DNA of 64,000 bases from Methylomicrobium sp051061015 (GTDB lineage: Bacteria > Pseudomonadota > Gammaproteobacteria > Methylococcales > Methylomonadaceae), in contig JBPFEG010000050.1 in the NCBI GenBank assembly GCA_051061015.1, forward strand, positions 1-64,000. Direction: 5' to 3'. This document shows positions 7,147 to 14,777 of the stretch, in pieces; positions within the stretch are counted from its first letter, which is position 1; the number at the start of each line of letters is the position of its first letter. Below the pieces are notes generated by a model. The model worked only from the letters and a program-made list of their open reading frames with translations, was not told the origin of the DNA and did no database searches. The position numbers and the translations under genes were made by a program.

Positions 7147-7743
7147 ATGGAAGTTAAATCACAAAAACAATTCAATCGCGAGAATCTGTTAAGCCAGGGC
7201 GTGGCCTTGCTGATGCAGCAGGGTTATCACGGTACCGGGCTGAAGGAGATTCTCGATGCGGTGCGGATTCCGAAAGGGTCTTTTTACAATTATTTCGGCA
7301 GCAAGGAGCGTTTCGCGGCTGAGGTCATCCAACACTATATCGAGCCGTTTATCCGGCAACTCGACGGCCATTTACAGAACCGGGACATCGATGCGTTGAC
7401 CGGGCTCAACCGCTATTTCGAGGAATTGATCGACGCGCTCGAACAATCCGGCTTCCAGGGCGGCTGCTTGCTCGGTAATCTGATGGGCGAAGTCGGCGAC
7501 ACGAGCGAGCTGTGCAGGGAATCACTGCAAACAGCCGTGCACCGCTACCGTGACTTATTGATGCAGGGACTTTTGGCTGCGCAGCAGCAAGGCACGGTCA
7601 GAACCGACAAATCCGCCGAAGCGATGGCCGACCTGTTGGTCAATGCCTGGCAGGGCGCGTTATTACGAATGAAAATCGAACAATCCTCCGAGCCGCTGAA
7701 ACAATGTTGCCGCGATCTGCTCGGGGATTATTTCAAGGCTTGA
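7147..7743 (+). CDS. TetR/AcrR family transcriptional regulator
   Basis: 198 residues. The N-terminal helix-turn-helix is clear: LLMQQGYHGTGLKEILDAV, then IPKGSFYNYFGSKERFAAEV. The ligand domain (about 60-198), with GFQGGCLLGNLMGE, is like the AcuR/NemR-type regulators that sense small electrophiles or acids. No Shine-Dalgarno sequence precedes the ATG, which fits a leaderless mRNA from the promoter at 7111-7140. It probably controls itself and the DUF4242 and SBP56 genes that follow on the same strand. The inducer is unknown; methanethiol or a related sulfur compound is a guess from context. Confidence 0.87.
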   Translation: MEVKSQKQFNRENLLSQGVALLMQQGYHGTGLKEILDAVRIPKGSFYNYFGSKERFAAEVIQHYIEPFIRQLDGHLQNRDIDALTGLNRYFEELIDALEQSGFQGGCLLGNLMGEVGDTSELCRESLQTAVHRYRDLLMQGLLAAQQQGTVRTDKSAEAMADLLVNAWQGALLRMKIEQSSEPLKQCCRDLLGDYFKA

Positions 7744-7798
7744 TTCACATCCCGCCGAACAGAACGGCGGCCCACTCAAAACCAAGAGGAGAACTGCA

Positions 7799-8077
7799 AT
7801 GCCAAAATACATCATCGAACGCGAAATTCCGAATGCCGGCGCTTTAACTGCCGATCAACTGCAAGGCATCTCCCAAAAGTCATGCAGCGTTCTTCATTCC
7901 ATGGGGCCGCAAATTCAGTGGCTACAAAGTTACGTGACCGGCGACAAGGTTTATTGCGTGTATATCGCGCCGGATGAAGCCAGCGTCAGGGAACATGCCG
8001 AAAAAGGCGGATTTCCGGCGAACCGGATCTCCGAAGTCAAAACGGTAATCGACCCGACTACCGCGGAAAGCCATTAA
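7799..8077 (+). CDS. DUF4242 small protein
   Basis: 92 residues, MPKYIIEREIPNAG, with GPQIQWLQSYVTGDKVYC and REHAEKGGFPANRI, the standard DUF4242 pattern: a small alpha/beta-barrel monomer that dimerises. One actinobacterial member binds nickel; the general function is unknown. A strong AGAGGAG ribosome site precedes the ATG. It lies between the TetR gene and the SBP56 gene (18-base gap to the latter), so it is probably co-transcribed with them and may serve the same sulfur pathway. Confidence 0.85.
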   Translation: MPKYIIEREIPNAGALTADQLQGISQKSCSVLHSMGPQIQWLQSYVTGDKVYCVYIAPDEASVREHAEKGGFPANRISEVKTVIDPTTAESH

Positions 8078-8095
8078 CCTAACGGAGAAGCCGCC

Positions 8096-9472
8096 ATGAT
8101 AACCAATAAACATCCGTTGCGCGCCCTGGTTCGGGCCGGCGCCTTTGCGGCATCGACCGTCGCCCTGTCGGGTCTGGGCAGCCAGAGTGCGCTTGCCGAC
8201 GAGACCTGTCAGTCGCCGTATATGGCCAAAATTGTTGGCCAGGAAGATTTCGTCTATGTCTGGACGCTCGGTGTGGAAGGCGTCGGCGACGAACAGGACA
8301 AGCTGGTCTCGGTCGACGTGAACCCGAAATCGCCGAATTACGGCAAGGTCGTCAGCACGTTGTCGGTCGGTGGCCGCAACGAAGCGCACCACTCCGGCTT
8401 TACCGACGACCGCCAGTTTTTATGGGCCGCCTCGCTGGATACCAGCAAAATGTTCATTTTCGACGTGCATACCGATCCGGCCAAACCGAAGCTGGTCAAG
8501 ACGATCACCGATTTCGTCGCGAAAAGCGGCGGCGTGGTCGGTCCGCACTCGACCTATGCGCTGCCAGGCCGGATAATTATTACCGGCTTGTCGAACAACA
8601 AGGATCACGGCGGCCGCACCGGCCTCGTCGAATACACCAACGACGGCGACTATGTCACCACGCACTGGACGCCGACCGACAGCGATCTGCAGGGCGCGGT
8701 GAAGAGCGGCAAATATGCGGACGGCTACGGCTACGACGTGCGCGTGCTGCCGAGGCGTAACCTGATGCTGACTTCCTCGTTCACCGGCTGGTCGAACTAT
8801 ATGATGGATTTCGGCAAGATGCTGAACGATCCGGAAGCGATGAAGCGCTTCGGCAATACCGTCGTGCAGTGGAACCTGCACAGCAAGCAGCCGAAGAAGG
8901 TCTTCGACGTGCCCGGCGCGCCGCTCGAAATCCGCTGCGCGTGGGGCGAGAATCACAACTACTGTTTCACCAGCACCGCCTTGACCTCGAAAATCTGGCT
9001 GATCTACGAGGATGACAAGGGCGAATGGCAGGCGAAGGAAGTCGCGGATGTCGGCGATCCGTCCAAGGTGCCGCTGCCGGTCGACATTTCGATCTCCAGC
9101 GACGACACGAGGCTTTGGGTCAATACCTTCATGGACGGCAAGACGCGCTTGTTCGACATCAGCGACCCTCACAAACCGAAACAGGTGTACGAGCAAAAGA
9201 TCGGCGCGCAGGTGAACATGGTGTCGTCGAGTTGGGACGGCAAGCGTATCTATTACACCTCATCGCTTCTGGCGAATTGGGACAAGAAAGGCGCGGACAA
9301 CGAGCAGTTCCTGAAAGGCTATGTCTGGGACGGCAAGCAACTGACCCAGAAGTTCGCGATCGACTTTACCAAGGAAAAGCTCGGACGCGCGCATCAGATG
9401 GTGTTCAATGCCTATTCCTTATATAGTGCGAATAAACCGGGAACCGCTGAAAACATTCAGGCGAAAAAGTAG
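8096..9472 (+). CDS. mtoX: Exported SBP56-family protein, probable methanethiol oxidase
   Basis: 458 residues. An N-terminal export signal (about 1-35, ending SALADE) places it in the periplasm. The rest is the SBP56/selenium-binding-protein beta-propeller: VSVDVNPKSPNYGKV, NEAHHSG, a pattern PLEIRC, RLFDISDPHKPKQVY, SSSWDGKRIYYTSS. Members from methylotrophic bacteria and human SELENBP1 oxidise methanethiol to formaldehyde, hydrogen sulfide and hydrogen peroxide with copper. That activity is inferred from the family. No SCO1 or MauG gene lies beside it. The nearby SorA/SorB-type genes could dispose of sulfite made further down. The gene symbol is given on family grounds. Confidence 0.8.
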   Translation: MITNKHPLRALVRAGAFAASTVALSGLGSQSALADETCQSPYMAKIVGQEDFVYVWTLGVEGVGDEQDKLVSVDVNPKSPNYGKVVSTLSVGGRNEAHHSGFTDDRQFLWAASLDTSKMFIFDVHTDPAKPKLVKTITDFVAKSGGVVGPHSTYALPGRIIITGLSNNKDHGGRTGLVEYTNDGDYVTTHWTPTDSDLQGAVKSGKYADGYGYDVRVLPRRNLMLTSSFTGWSNYMMDFGKMLNDPEAMKRFGNTVVQWNLHSKQPKKVFDVPGAPLEIRCAWGENHNYCFTSTALTSKIWLIYEDDKGEWQAKEVADVGDPSKVPLPVDISISSDDTRLWVNTFMDGKTRLFDISDPHKPKQVYEQKIGAQVNMVSSSWDGKRIYYTSSLLANWDKKGADNEQFLKGYVWDGKQLTQKFAIDFTKEKLGRAHQMVFNAYSLYSANKPGTAENIQAKK

Positions 9473-9551
9473 CGTCTAAGGGTAGCAAGGGGTATTGCCC
9501 TGAAAAATGCTAAAATGGGCTTCCGATAAATCTTTTTAATTTAGGACAGAC

Positions 9552-9827
9552 ATGCCGCAAATTACGATTGAGCATAACCCCAGCGAAGAACGCCTGCAAG
9601 AATTGGGCGTCGCGGATTGGGCGATTTGGGAGAAAGAAGTCTCCCAGTTCCCGATCGACTTCGACGAGACTGAAACCGCCTATATTCTGGAAGGCGAGAT
9701 TCTGGTTACGCCGGAAGGCGGCGAGCCGGTGCGCATCCTGCCCGGCGACCTGGTGGTGTTCCCGGAAGGCCTGAACAGCCACTGGGAGGTCGTCAAACCG
9801 TTGCGCAAGCATTACAGCTACGATTAA
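9552..9827 (+). CDS. Small cupin-domain protein
   Basis: 91 residues forming a single cupin barrel: ETAYILEGEILVTPEGGEPV, then ILPGDLVVFPEGLNSHWEV. This DUF861-like small cupin has YILEG and GDLVVFP in the two cupin motifs. The usual metal histidines are mostly absent, so it may be a binding protein and not a metalloenzyme. It follows the SBP56 gene by 79 bases and ends at a strong terminator. A second, broken copy of its last two thirds lies at 12921-13169. Confidence 0.8.
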   Translation: MPQITIEHNPSEERLQELGVADWAIWEKEVSQFPIDFDETETAYILEGEILVTPEGGEPVRILPGDLVVFPEGLNSHWEVVKPLRKHYSYD

Positions 9828-9881
9828 GCAGACTAAAAAGGCATCTTCGGATGCCTTTTTTTCGACCTGCGGTAAATGAGT
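9633..9881 (+). repeat. Direct repeat, copy 1 (3' part of cupin gene plus terminator)
   Basis: This stretch is repeated at 12921-13169 in the same direction with about eleven differences by eye over 248 bases. It covers most of the cupin gene, its stop, the terminator and about 20 bases beyond. Confidence 0.9.
9838..9862 (+). terminator. Rho-independent terminator after the cupin gene
   Basis: GGCATC, TTCG tetraloop, GATGCC, then seven T. It is a stable UUCG hairpin with a U tract, directly after the cupin stop codon, so it closes the TetR-DUF4242-SBP56-cupin unit. Confidence 0.9.
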
Positions 9882-9960
9882 TTCCTCGTTCCAACGCGAT
9901 TTAACGGTATTCCCAGGGAGACCGCGGGAACGGGAAAAAGTCCAACAAAGGAGGATGGCG

Positions 9961-11181
9961 ATGATCACAAGACGAGACTTTCTCAAACGTATTGCGGGCG
10001 GAGTTGTCACCTGCGCAGGCGGCGCTCTGGCTCCGCGTATTGCACTGTCTCAGACTACCGCGAAAGGAACTCCCGAATTGACTTCGGGGGTTTTAGAATC
10101 TTTGCCCGGCAAGAAGGCGCTAATAAGAAGATCCTTTCGACCGCCAAACTTTGAGACGCCAGTCGCCTACTTTAACATGCAGTTCACCCCGAATGACGCC
10201 TTCTTCGTCCGCTACCATCTGGCCAATATCCCGAAAGTAAACGCTCAGGATTGGAAGCTGCGGATCGGGGGCGAGTCTGTCGAAAAAACGCTCGAAATCA
10301 CGCTCGAGGAACTCAAAAGCCGTTTTGAGTCAGTCGAAATTGCCGCCGTCTGTCAATGCGCCGGAAATCGCCGCGGCTTGTTTCATCCCCAGGTGCCCGG
10401 CATTCAGTGGGGGGATGGTGCAATGGGCAATGCGCGCTGGAAAGGCGTCAGGCTCAAGGATGCGCTGGGCCGGGCCGGGCTCAAAAAAGACGCACTGGAG
10501 GTCGTCTTCGATGCGGCGGATTCAGGCGTGATCGGCCAGACGCCGGATTTCGCCAAAAGCCTTCCACTAGCGAAAGCACTGGATGAAAACACCCTGCTTG
10601 CGTTTGAGATGAACGGAGAACCCTTGCCCCATTGGAACGGTTTCCCGGTCCGCTTGGTCGTGCCGGGATGGACGGCGACTTATTGGGTCAAGCATCTGAC
10701 TTCGATCGACGTGATCGCCAGGCCGTTTGAAGGCTTCTGGGTAAAAACCACCTATCGTCTGCCGACGGAAGCGTTTCCGATGAAGGAAAGATTTCTGTCG
10801 CAGGAAAACCAGATGAATACGCCGATCACCGAAATGATGGTCAATTCCTTAATCACCAATATGGAGAACGGACAACGCTTCAGGCTTAGTCAACCGATTG
10901 ATCTTAAAGGGATCGCCTGGGATGGCGGCTATGGGGTTCAACGGGTTGAGGTATCCATGGACAAAGGAAAGTCGTGGCGAGAGGCCGAGATCGGCGATGA
11001 TGACGGCCGATTTTCCTGGCGACAATGGCATTTTCGCTTCAAGCCTGACAAAAAAGGAAGCTATCACCTGATGGTCAAGGCGACGAACCGTGTCGGGGTT
11101 ACGCAACCTTTTCAGCTGATTCAAAACCCGGCGGGTTATCACCATAATCTGGTGCAGACGATTGATCTGCACGTCATTTGA
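9961..11181 (+). CDS. sorA: Tat-exported sulfite oxidase family molybdoprotein (SorA-like)
   Basis: 406 residues from the ATG at 9961, which has GGAGG at the right distance; the ATG at 9955 touches it. A twin-arginine signal RRDFLKR leads to the periplasm. The molybdopterin motif VCQCAGNRRG carries the Mo-ligating Cys (residue 133), followed by GIQWGDGAMGNARWKGVRL, typical of sulfite oxidases. A C-terminal Mo-co dimerisation domain (about 290-406) includes IAWDGGYGVQRVEVSMDKGK. The next gene encodes a small cytochrome c, the SorB-type partner. Together they would oxidise sulfite to sulfate and pass electrons to the respiratory chain. The substrate is inferred; related enzymes can use other oxyanions. 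Confidence 0.82.
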   Translation: MITRRDFLKRIAGGVVTCAGGALAPRIALSQTTAKGTPELTSGVLESLPGKKALIRRSFRPPNFETPVAYFNMQFTPNDAFFVRYHLANIPKVNAQDWKLRIGGESVEKTLEITLEELKSRFESVEIAAVCQCAGNRRGLFHPQVPGIQWGDGAMGNARWKGVRLKDALGRAGLKKDALEVVFDAADSGVIGQTPDFAKSLPLAKALDENTLLAFEMNGEPLPHWNGFPVRLVVPGWTATYWVKHLTSIDVIARPFEGFWVKTTYRLPTEAFPMKERFLSQENQMNTPITEMMVNSLITNMENGQRFRLSQPIDLKGIAWDGGYGVQRVEVSMDKGKSWREAEIGDDDGRFSWRQWHFRFKPDKKGSYHLMVKATNRVGVTQPFQLIQNPAGYHHNLVQTIDLHVI

Positions 11182-11193
11182 CGGGAGGCGGCT

Positions 11194-11475
11194 ATGAAAA
11201 CAGCATTTCTGTTTACAAACTTTTTATTGATCGCATCAACCGCGCTTGCCGATGAAAGCCGCATTCAATTGAAAGAAGGCCCGGGGAAAGCACTGGTAGA
11301 GGCCAATTGCACAATGTGCCACAGTCTCGATTATATCCAGATCAATTCGAGGATACTGGACAAGACAGGATGGCAAAAGATTGTCGATAAAATGATCAAG
11401 GTCATGGGCGCTCCGATCAAACTGGAAGACATCGACCCAATTGTGGCTTATCTGGTGAAGAATTATGGAAAATAG
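11194..11475 (+). CDS. sorB: Small periplasmic cytochrome c, SorB-like
   Basis: 93 residues. Sec signal MKTAFLFTNFLLIASTALA, one haem site CTMCH, and a downstream methionine in KVMGAPI as likely sixth ligand. Small monohaem cytochromes with this layout are the electron-accepting subunit of sulfite dehydrogenase. It follows the molybdoprotein gene by 12 bases with a GGGAGG ribosome site. I read it as the redox partner of that enzyme. Confidence 0.82.
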   Translation: MKTAFLFTNFLLIASTALADESRIQLKEGPGKALVEANCTMCHSLDYIQINSRILDKTGWQKIVDKMIKVMGAPIKLEDIDPIVAYLVKNYGK

Positions 11476-11770
11476 CCAGAAATACTGTTTTTTAGCTCTG
11501 TAGAGTGAGCGCCATGTACCGGTTTTCCATATTTAATGAGCCCGCTATTTTGTGATGCATGTCAGCATGTCGCGGTTACCTGGTCTTCTGGCATGATTTA
11601 GCGTCGAAAAGGGAAAAGATGCCCCCTAGCTAGCGGTGTCATCTCGTTTGTGTGGTCATTATATTTCATAATTTCGGTGATGTGCGTCTCAAAATATACT
11701 TTAAAGATAAATTAATGTACTAGACTATAAAGCTATTCAAAAAATAAAAAATAAATAGGCCTAAAGTCAG
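11476..11770. other. AT-rich intergenic stretch
   Basis: About 295 bases with no supported gene. GATGCCCCC and the later GGTGTCATC form an imperfect palindrome around TAGCTA (about 11618-11644). AT-rich bases from 11690 to 11760 probably hold the promoter of the roadblock gene. Confidence 0.4.
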
Positions 11771-12154
11771 ATGATGAACTATCACATTAACCATCATTTA
11801 CAAAAATTTTGCGGCGAGACCCCTGATATCCTGGGTTGCGCACTGATTGATTTAGAAGGCGTAATCACTGCCTCGGTCTTAAGTCGAAAGATCGATGAGG
11901 ACTTGATTGGCGGAATGAGTTCTTCAATGTTAGGGATCGGCGAAAGGATATCGGCCGAACTGATGGATTCGGATTTGGAACAGGTTTATGTTCGTTCCCC
12001 TAATGGCTATGTGATTCTCAACGCAGTCGGCGATCAAGCTTTATTGCTGGTCCTGGCTGCGAAGCGGGCCAAGCTTGGCCTGGTATTCATGGAAATCCAA
12101 AGAACCGTGCAAGAGCTGGAAAAAGCCGTAGAAGCCGAAAAATGGCTGAGTTGA
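11771..12154 (+). CDS. Roadblock/LC7 domain protein
   Basis: 127 residues with the roadblock fold: ETPDILGCALIDLEGVITAS, then VYVRSPNGYVILNAVGDQAL and LLLVLAAKRAKLGLVFMEIQ. Roadblock proteins such as MglB regulate small Ras-like GTPases by forming dimers. No MglA-type GTPase lies beside it, so its partner is elsewhere or different. The C-terminal helix VQELEKAVEAEKW is charged and could mediate docking. The ribosome site is weak. It is followed by the V4R gene after 216 bases. Confidence 0.8.
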   Translation: MMNYHINHHLQKFCGETPDILGCALIDLEGVITASVLSRKIDEDLIGGMSSSMLGIGERISAELMDSDLEQVYVRSPNGYVILNAVGDQALLLVLAAKRAKLGLVFMEIQRTVQELEKAVEAEKWLS

Positions 12155-12370
12155 TAATACTTATGGCTAATCATTAGCAGCAATAAATTTGCGTGTCCAT
12201 ATATACAGCTTTTATTAGCCGGAAACGAGCTAATTTTGTGGCAAAACTGCTATTTGGCGCCTTTATCCGGCAGTTAGATAGGGGCGCAAAGGGAATGGCT
12301 TGACTCAAACATTACGTTCTGATTTTTTGCCGGCGCTCATGCATCGATAAAACCTGAAGAGGAAATAATT
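12155..12370. other. Intergenic gap between roadblock and V4R genes
   Basis: 216 bases with no open frame or clear hairpin. The length suggests that the V4R gene may have its own promoter. Confidence 0.35.
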
Positions 12371-12853
12371 ATGACTATTGAAGAAAGAGTTGCAAATCAA
12401 TATAAAAATATCGATGTTGGGAATGCTCTTAGCATTGTACGTCCCACTCTGGGTGATAATGCCGGTGTGGCTTTATACCGTTTGCTGCGGCTGGTCGCAT
12501 TGGAAGATATTATTGGCAGAGGGGCGGCCGGGGCGGCTTATCTGGCAGGAAAAAAACTCGGCATGTCATTGGGGCTGACCCAATTAGAAGATTTTCTTCA
12601 ATTATGCAAGGATCTGAATATCGGGATCATTGAAGTGCCCGTGGCCACAGAAAACAAAATTCATGTCGATGTTTATGAATGCGTTACTTGCAGCGGTCTG
12701 GAGACGGTAGGGCGCCCTATCTGTCATTTCGAGGGTGGGTTAGTTGCCGGTGCAGTCCAAACTATTTTGGGGCGCAAGGTCCGTGCTCGCGAGGTGACCT
12801 GCATCGGCGGATTGGGCGACGAAACCTGCGGGTTTGATCTGGAGATCGATTAA
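12371..12853 (+). CDS. V4R (4-vinyl reductase) domain protein
   Basis: 160 residues. The C-terminal V4R small-molecule or metal-binding domain is shown by VDVYECVTCSGLETVGRPICH, GGLVAGAVQTILGRK and the tail EVTCIGGLGDETCGFDLEI. The spaced cysteines and histidine are those proposed to bind metal in this family. The first 70 residues include a helical region (GRGAAGAAYLAGKKLG). V4R proteins act as sensors or in hydrocarbon and tetrapyrrole metabolism. A GAAGAGGAAA ribosome site lies upstream. Its place after a roadblock gene suggests a two-part signalling module; the ligand is unknown. Confidence 0.78.
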   Translation: MTIEERVANQYKNIDVGNALSIVRPTLGDNAGVALYRLLRLVALEDIIGRGAAGAAYLAGKKLGMSLGLTQLEDFLQLCKDLNIGIIEVPVATENKIHVDVYECVTCSGLETVGRPICHFEGGLVAGAVQTILGRKVRAREVTCIGGLGDETCGFDLEID

Positions 12854-12920
12854 CCCCTAAGCCCAATAGATGGATTTCCTGGGTTAAGACTCTGCGCCAG
12901 ACAGTCGGTGGGAACGAGAA

Positions 12921-13169
12921 AAAGAAGTCTCCCAGTTCCCGATCGACTTCGACGAGACTGAAACCGCCTATATTCTGGAGGGCGAGATTCTGGTTACGCC
13001 GGAAGGCGGCGAGCCGGTACGCATCCTGCCGGGCGCCCTGGTGGTGTTCCCTAAAGGCCTGAACAGCCACTGGGAGGTCGTCAAGCCGTTGCGCAAGCAT
13101 TACAGCTACGATTAGGCAGACTAAAAAAGGCATCTTCGGATGCCTTTTTTTCGACTTGCGGTTAATGAA
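12921..13169 (+). pseudogene. Truncated second copy of the cupin gene with its terminator (direct repeat copy 2)
   Basis: The sequence repeats 9633-9881 with about eleven differences, two of which change residues (Asp to Ala, Glu to Lys). The frame is open from 12888 but has no ATG, GTG or TTG, and the first third of the gene is missing, so it cannot be translated as a cupin. The terminator (GGCATC, TTCG, GATGCC, seven T; 13129-13151) is kept and may now serve the V4R gene. Confidence 0.88.
13129..13151 (+). terminator. Terminator, duplicated copy
   Basis: Same GGCATC-TTCG-GATGCC stem with seven T as at 9838-9862. It is downstream of the V4R gene and within the duplicated cupin fragment. Confidence 0.85.
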
Positions 13170-13559
13170 CTTTCTGAATGCTATGAGGCCTGATGTGGGC
13201 ATTAGGCGGGGCTGAAGCTTTGCGGTAACCCAGTAGACCTTTGTCTCTCGATAAGCTGAGTTTTGTTTCTAAAAAATATAAAAACATCTATTTGGCGCAT
13301 CTTAGCGTATATTGGTTATATGCCTGCCCAAAGGATGATAAACAAATATATCATGACTGCGCCTAGGTAAAGCAGCTTACCGTCAAGAACGATAAGGTTG
13401 GCAGTGTTTCGCGATGATCGGTTCTGCATTGTCCTTTCGAAGGGCCGGCAGAGTTATCTTTTGATCATATGATCAGGCGAAATTAATGGGTGAGGCATCC
13501 ATGAATTCAGCTTGTTATTGCAATTGACAAGCCTCCAACCACCTGAATCAGGAGTTATT
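13170..13559. other. Intergenic stretch with a perfect palindrome
   Basis: About 390 bases without a supported gene. TGATCATATGATCA (13462-13475) is a perfect 14-base palindrome about 85 bases before the DUF1488 start and could be an operator. The rest shows nothing I recognise. Confidence 0.4.
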
Positions 13560-13817
13560 ATGATTTCTTTCCCCAGGCAGGAATGCTGGAATAATATGAC
13601 AAAAATGGCAACCGTTGTGGCGCAAGTTGACAAAAAACGGGTGCTTTGCCGAATCTCGTATGAGAGTCTGAGAGCCAAATTTGGCGCTTCGGATGATAAG
13701 TTCATGCAGTCGGTAGCCCAACATCGTACGGATATACACGAAGCGGCGAGAAGGCTGATAGAACGGGATGACTATGAGGCGGACGGCTCCGTCCTTATCC
13801 AAACTGACGACCTCTAG
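13560..13817 (+). CDS. DUF1488 family protein
   Basis: 85 residues from the ATG at 13560 with AGGAG upstream. MISFPRQECWNN, VLCRISYESLRAKFGAS and HRTDIHEAARRLIERDDYE are the DUF1488 pattern, a short cytoplasmic protein found in Proteobacteria with no known role. An earlier in-frame start (13512) has no ribosome site. It stands alone on the plus strand. Confidence 0.78.
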   Translation: MISFPRQECWNNMTKMATVVAQVDKKRVLCRISYESLRAKFGASDDKFMQSVAQHRTDIHEAARRLIERDDYEADGSVLIQTDDL

Positions 13818-13877
13818 TTGAAACTACAACTGCACCCGCATCGATAAGAATGATTGCGGGAAACACGCCGCGGCGAT

Positions 13878-13985
13878 TTATTCGCCTTTAGACTCTTTCT
13901 TGGCTTTTTTTGCGGCCTTCTTTTCTTTTGGGGTTAGTACTGGTTTTTTCTTGTCTTCTTTATTGCTTTTTTGTTCTTTGCTCAT
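13878..13985 (-). CDS. Very small lysine-rich protein (35 aa)
   Basis: A minus-strand ATG at 13985 opens a 35-residue frame, MSKEQKSNKEDKKKPVLTPK then EKKAAKKAKKESKGE, stop at 13878. About 40 percent of residues are lysine, and there is no hydrophobic part, so it should be soluble and bind nucleic acid or acidic partners. GGAG lies 10 bases before the ATG. The LTPKEKKAAKKAKK motif resembles short conserved proteins of other Gammaproteobacteria. Expression is not proven. Confidence 0.6.
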   Translation of the reverse strand: MSKEQKSNKEDKKKPVLTPKEKKAAKKAKKESKGE

Positions 13986-14172
13986 GGTTCGCGCTCCAAA
14001 TGATTGTTGGGGTATTCTGGAAATTCATGCAGAGGTAACGGCTAAGTCGTTATCGGGAGAGTTCATGGCATGAAAAATTGATACCTCTACACAGCCTACT
14101 CTCATGCCATAGAAAGAACAACTTATTTACTCACCGTCAATTTCCGCAGCCAAATAGCTATGCAAAGAAGTT

Positions 14173-14715
14173 ATGCCTTCCTCCCAACAAATAATTGATC
14201 AAACAAAAAAATGGATAGATGACGTCGTGGTGGCGTGTCATTTCTGTCCTTTTGCCGCTCAGGTAGTCAAGCAGAAAAAGGTCCATTACGAAGTTGAAAA
14301 CAGTACGGATTCGGATATCTGCATAGAGGCTGTGTTACGCGAACTGATCCGGTTGGACAATGATGCCGGCATTGAAACCAGTTTTCTGATATTTCCGGAC
14401 ACATTCACTCAATTTGATGATTTCCTTGACCTGGTATCGCTTGCTGAGGCGCTTTTAAAACGAAACGGATACGCCGGTATTTATCAAGTGGCCAGCTTTC
14501 ATCCCTTGTACCAGTTTGACAAAGCGCCTGAAAACGATGCAGCAAATTATACCAACCGGTCTGTTTACCCGATGCTGCATTTGTTACGAGAAGCCGGCAT
14601 AGACAAGGCTTTGGCGCATTATAAAAACCCGGAAAACATTCCGTCCGCCAATATCGCTTTTGCCCGGGGAAAAGGGTTATCTTTCATGGAGAAACTAAGG
14701 GATACTTGTTTTTAG
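14173..14715 (+). CDS. DUF1415 family protein
   Basis: 180 residues. The start QIIDQTKKWIDDVVVACHFC with CPFA, the middle TSFLIFPDTFTQFDDFLDLV and YQVASFHPLYQF are the DUF1415 pattern, a conserved gammaproteobacterial family with no known function. The paired cysteines (CHFCPFA) are kept in the family and could bind a metal or be redox-active. It is a single gene, with a G-run and a palindrome after the stop. Confidence 0.85.
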   Translation: MPSSQQIIDQTKKWIDDVVVACHFCPFAAQVVKQKKVHYEVENSTDSDICIEAVLRELIRLDNDAGIETSFLIFPDTFTQFDDFLDLVSLAEALLKRNGYAGIYQVASFHPLYQFDKAPENDAANYTNRSVYPMLHLLREAGIDKALAHYKNPENIPSANIAFARGKGLSFMEKLRDTCF

Positions 14716-14751
14716 GGGGGGGATGGCTCCGTTGACAGGCGATCTGGCTAT

Positions 14752-14777
14752 GTAGGGGTGCCCATTGCGCCCCCTAC
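14752..14777. repeat. Short GC-rich palindrome between DUF1415 and the AT-rich island
   Basis: GTAGGGG and CCCCTAC arms around GTGCGCAAT-like bases. It resembles the ends of the TAGGGT elements seen at 17826 and 20442. It forms the left border of the AT-rich nuclease-like gene. Confidence 0.6.
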
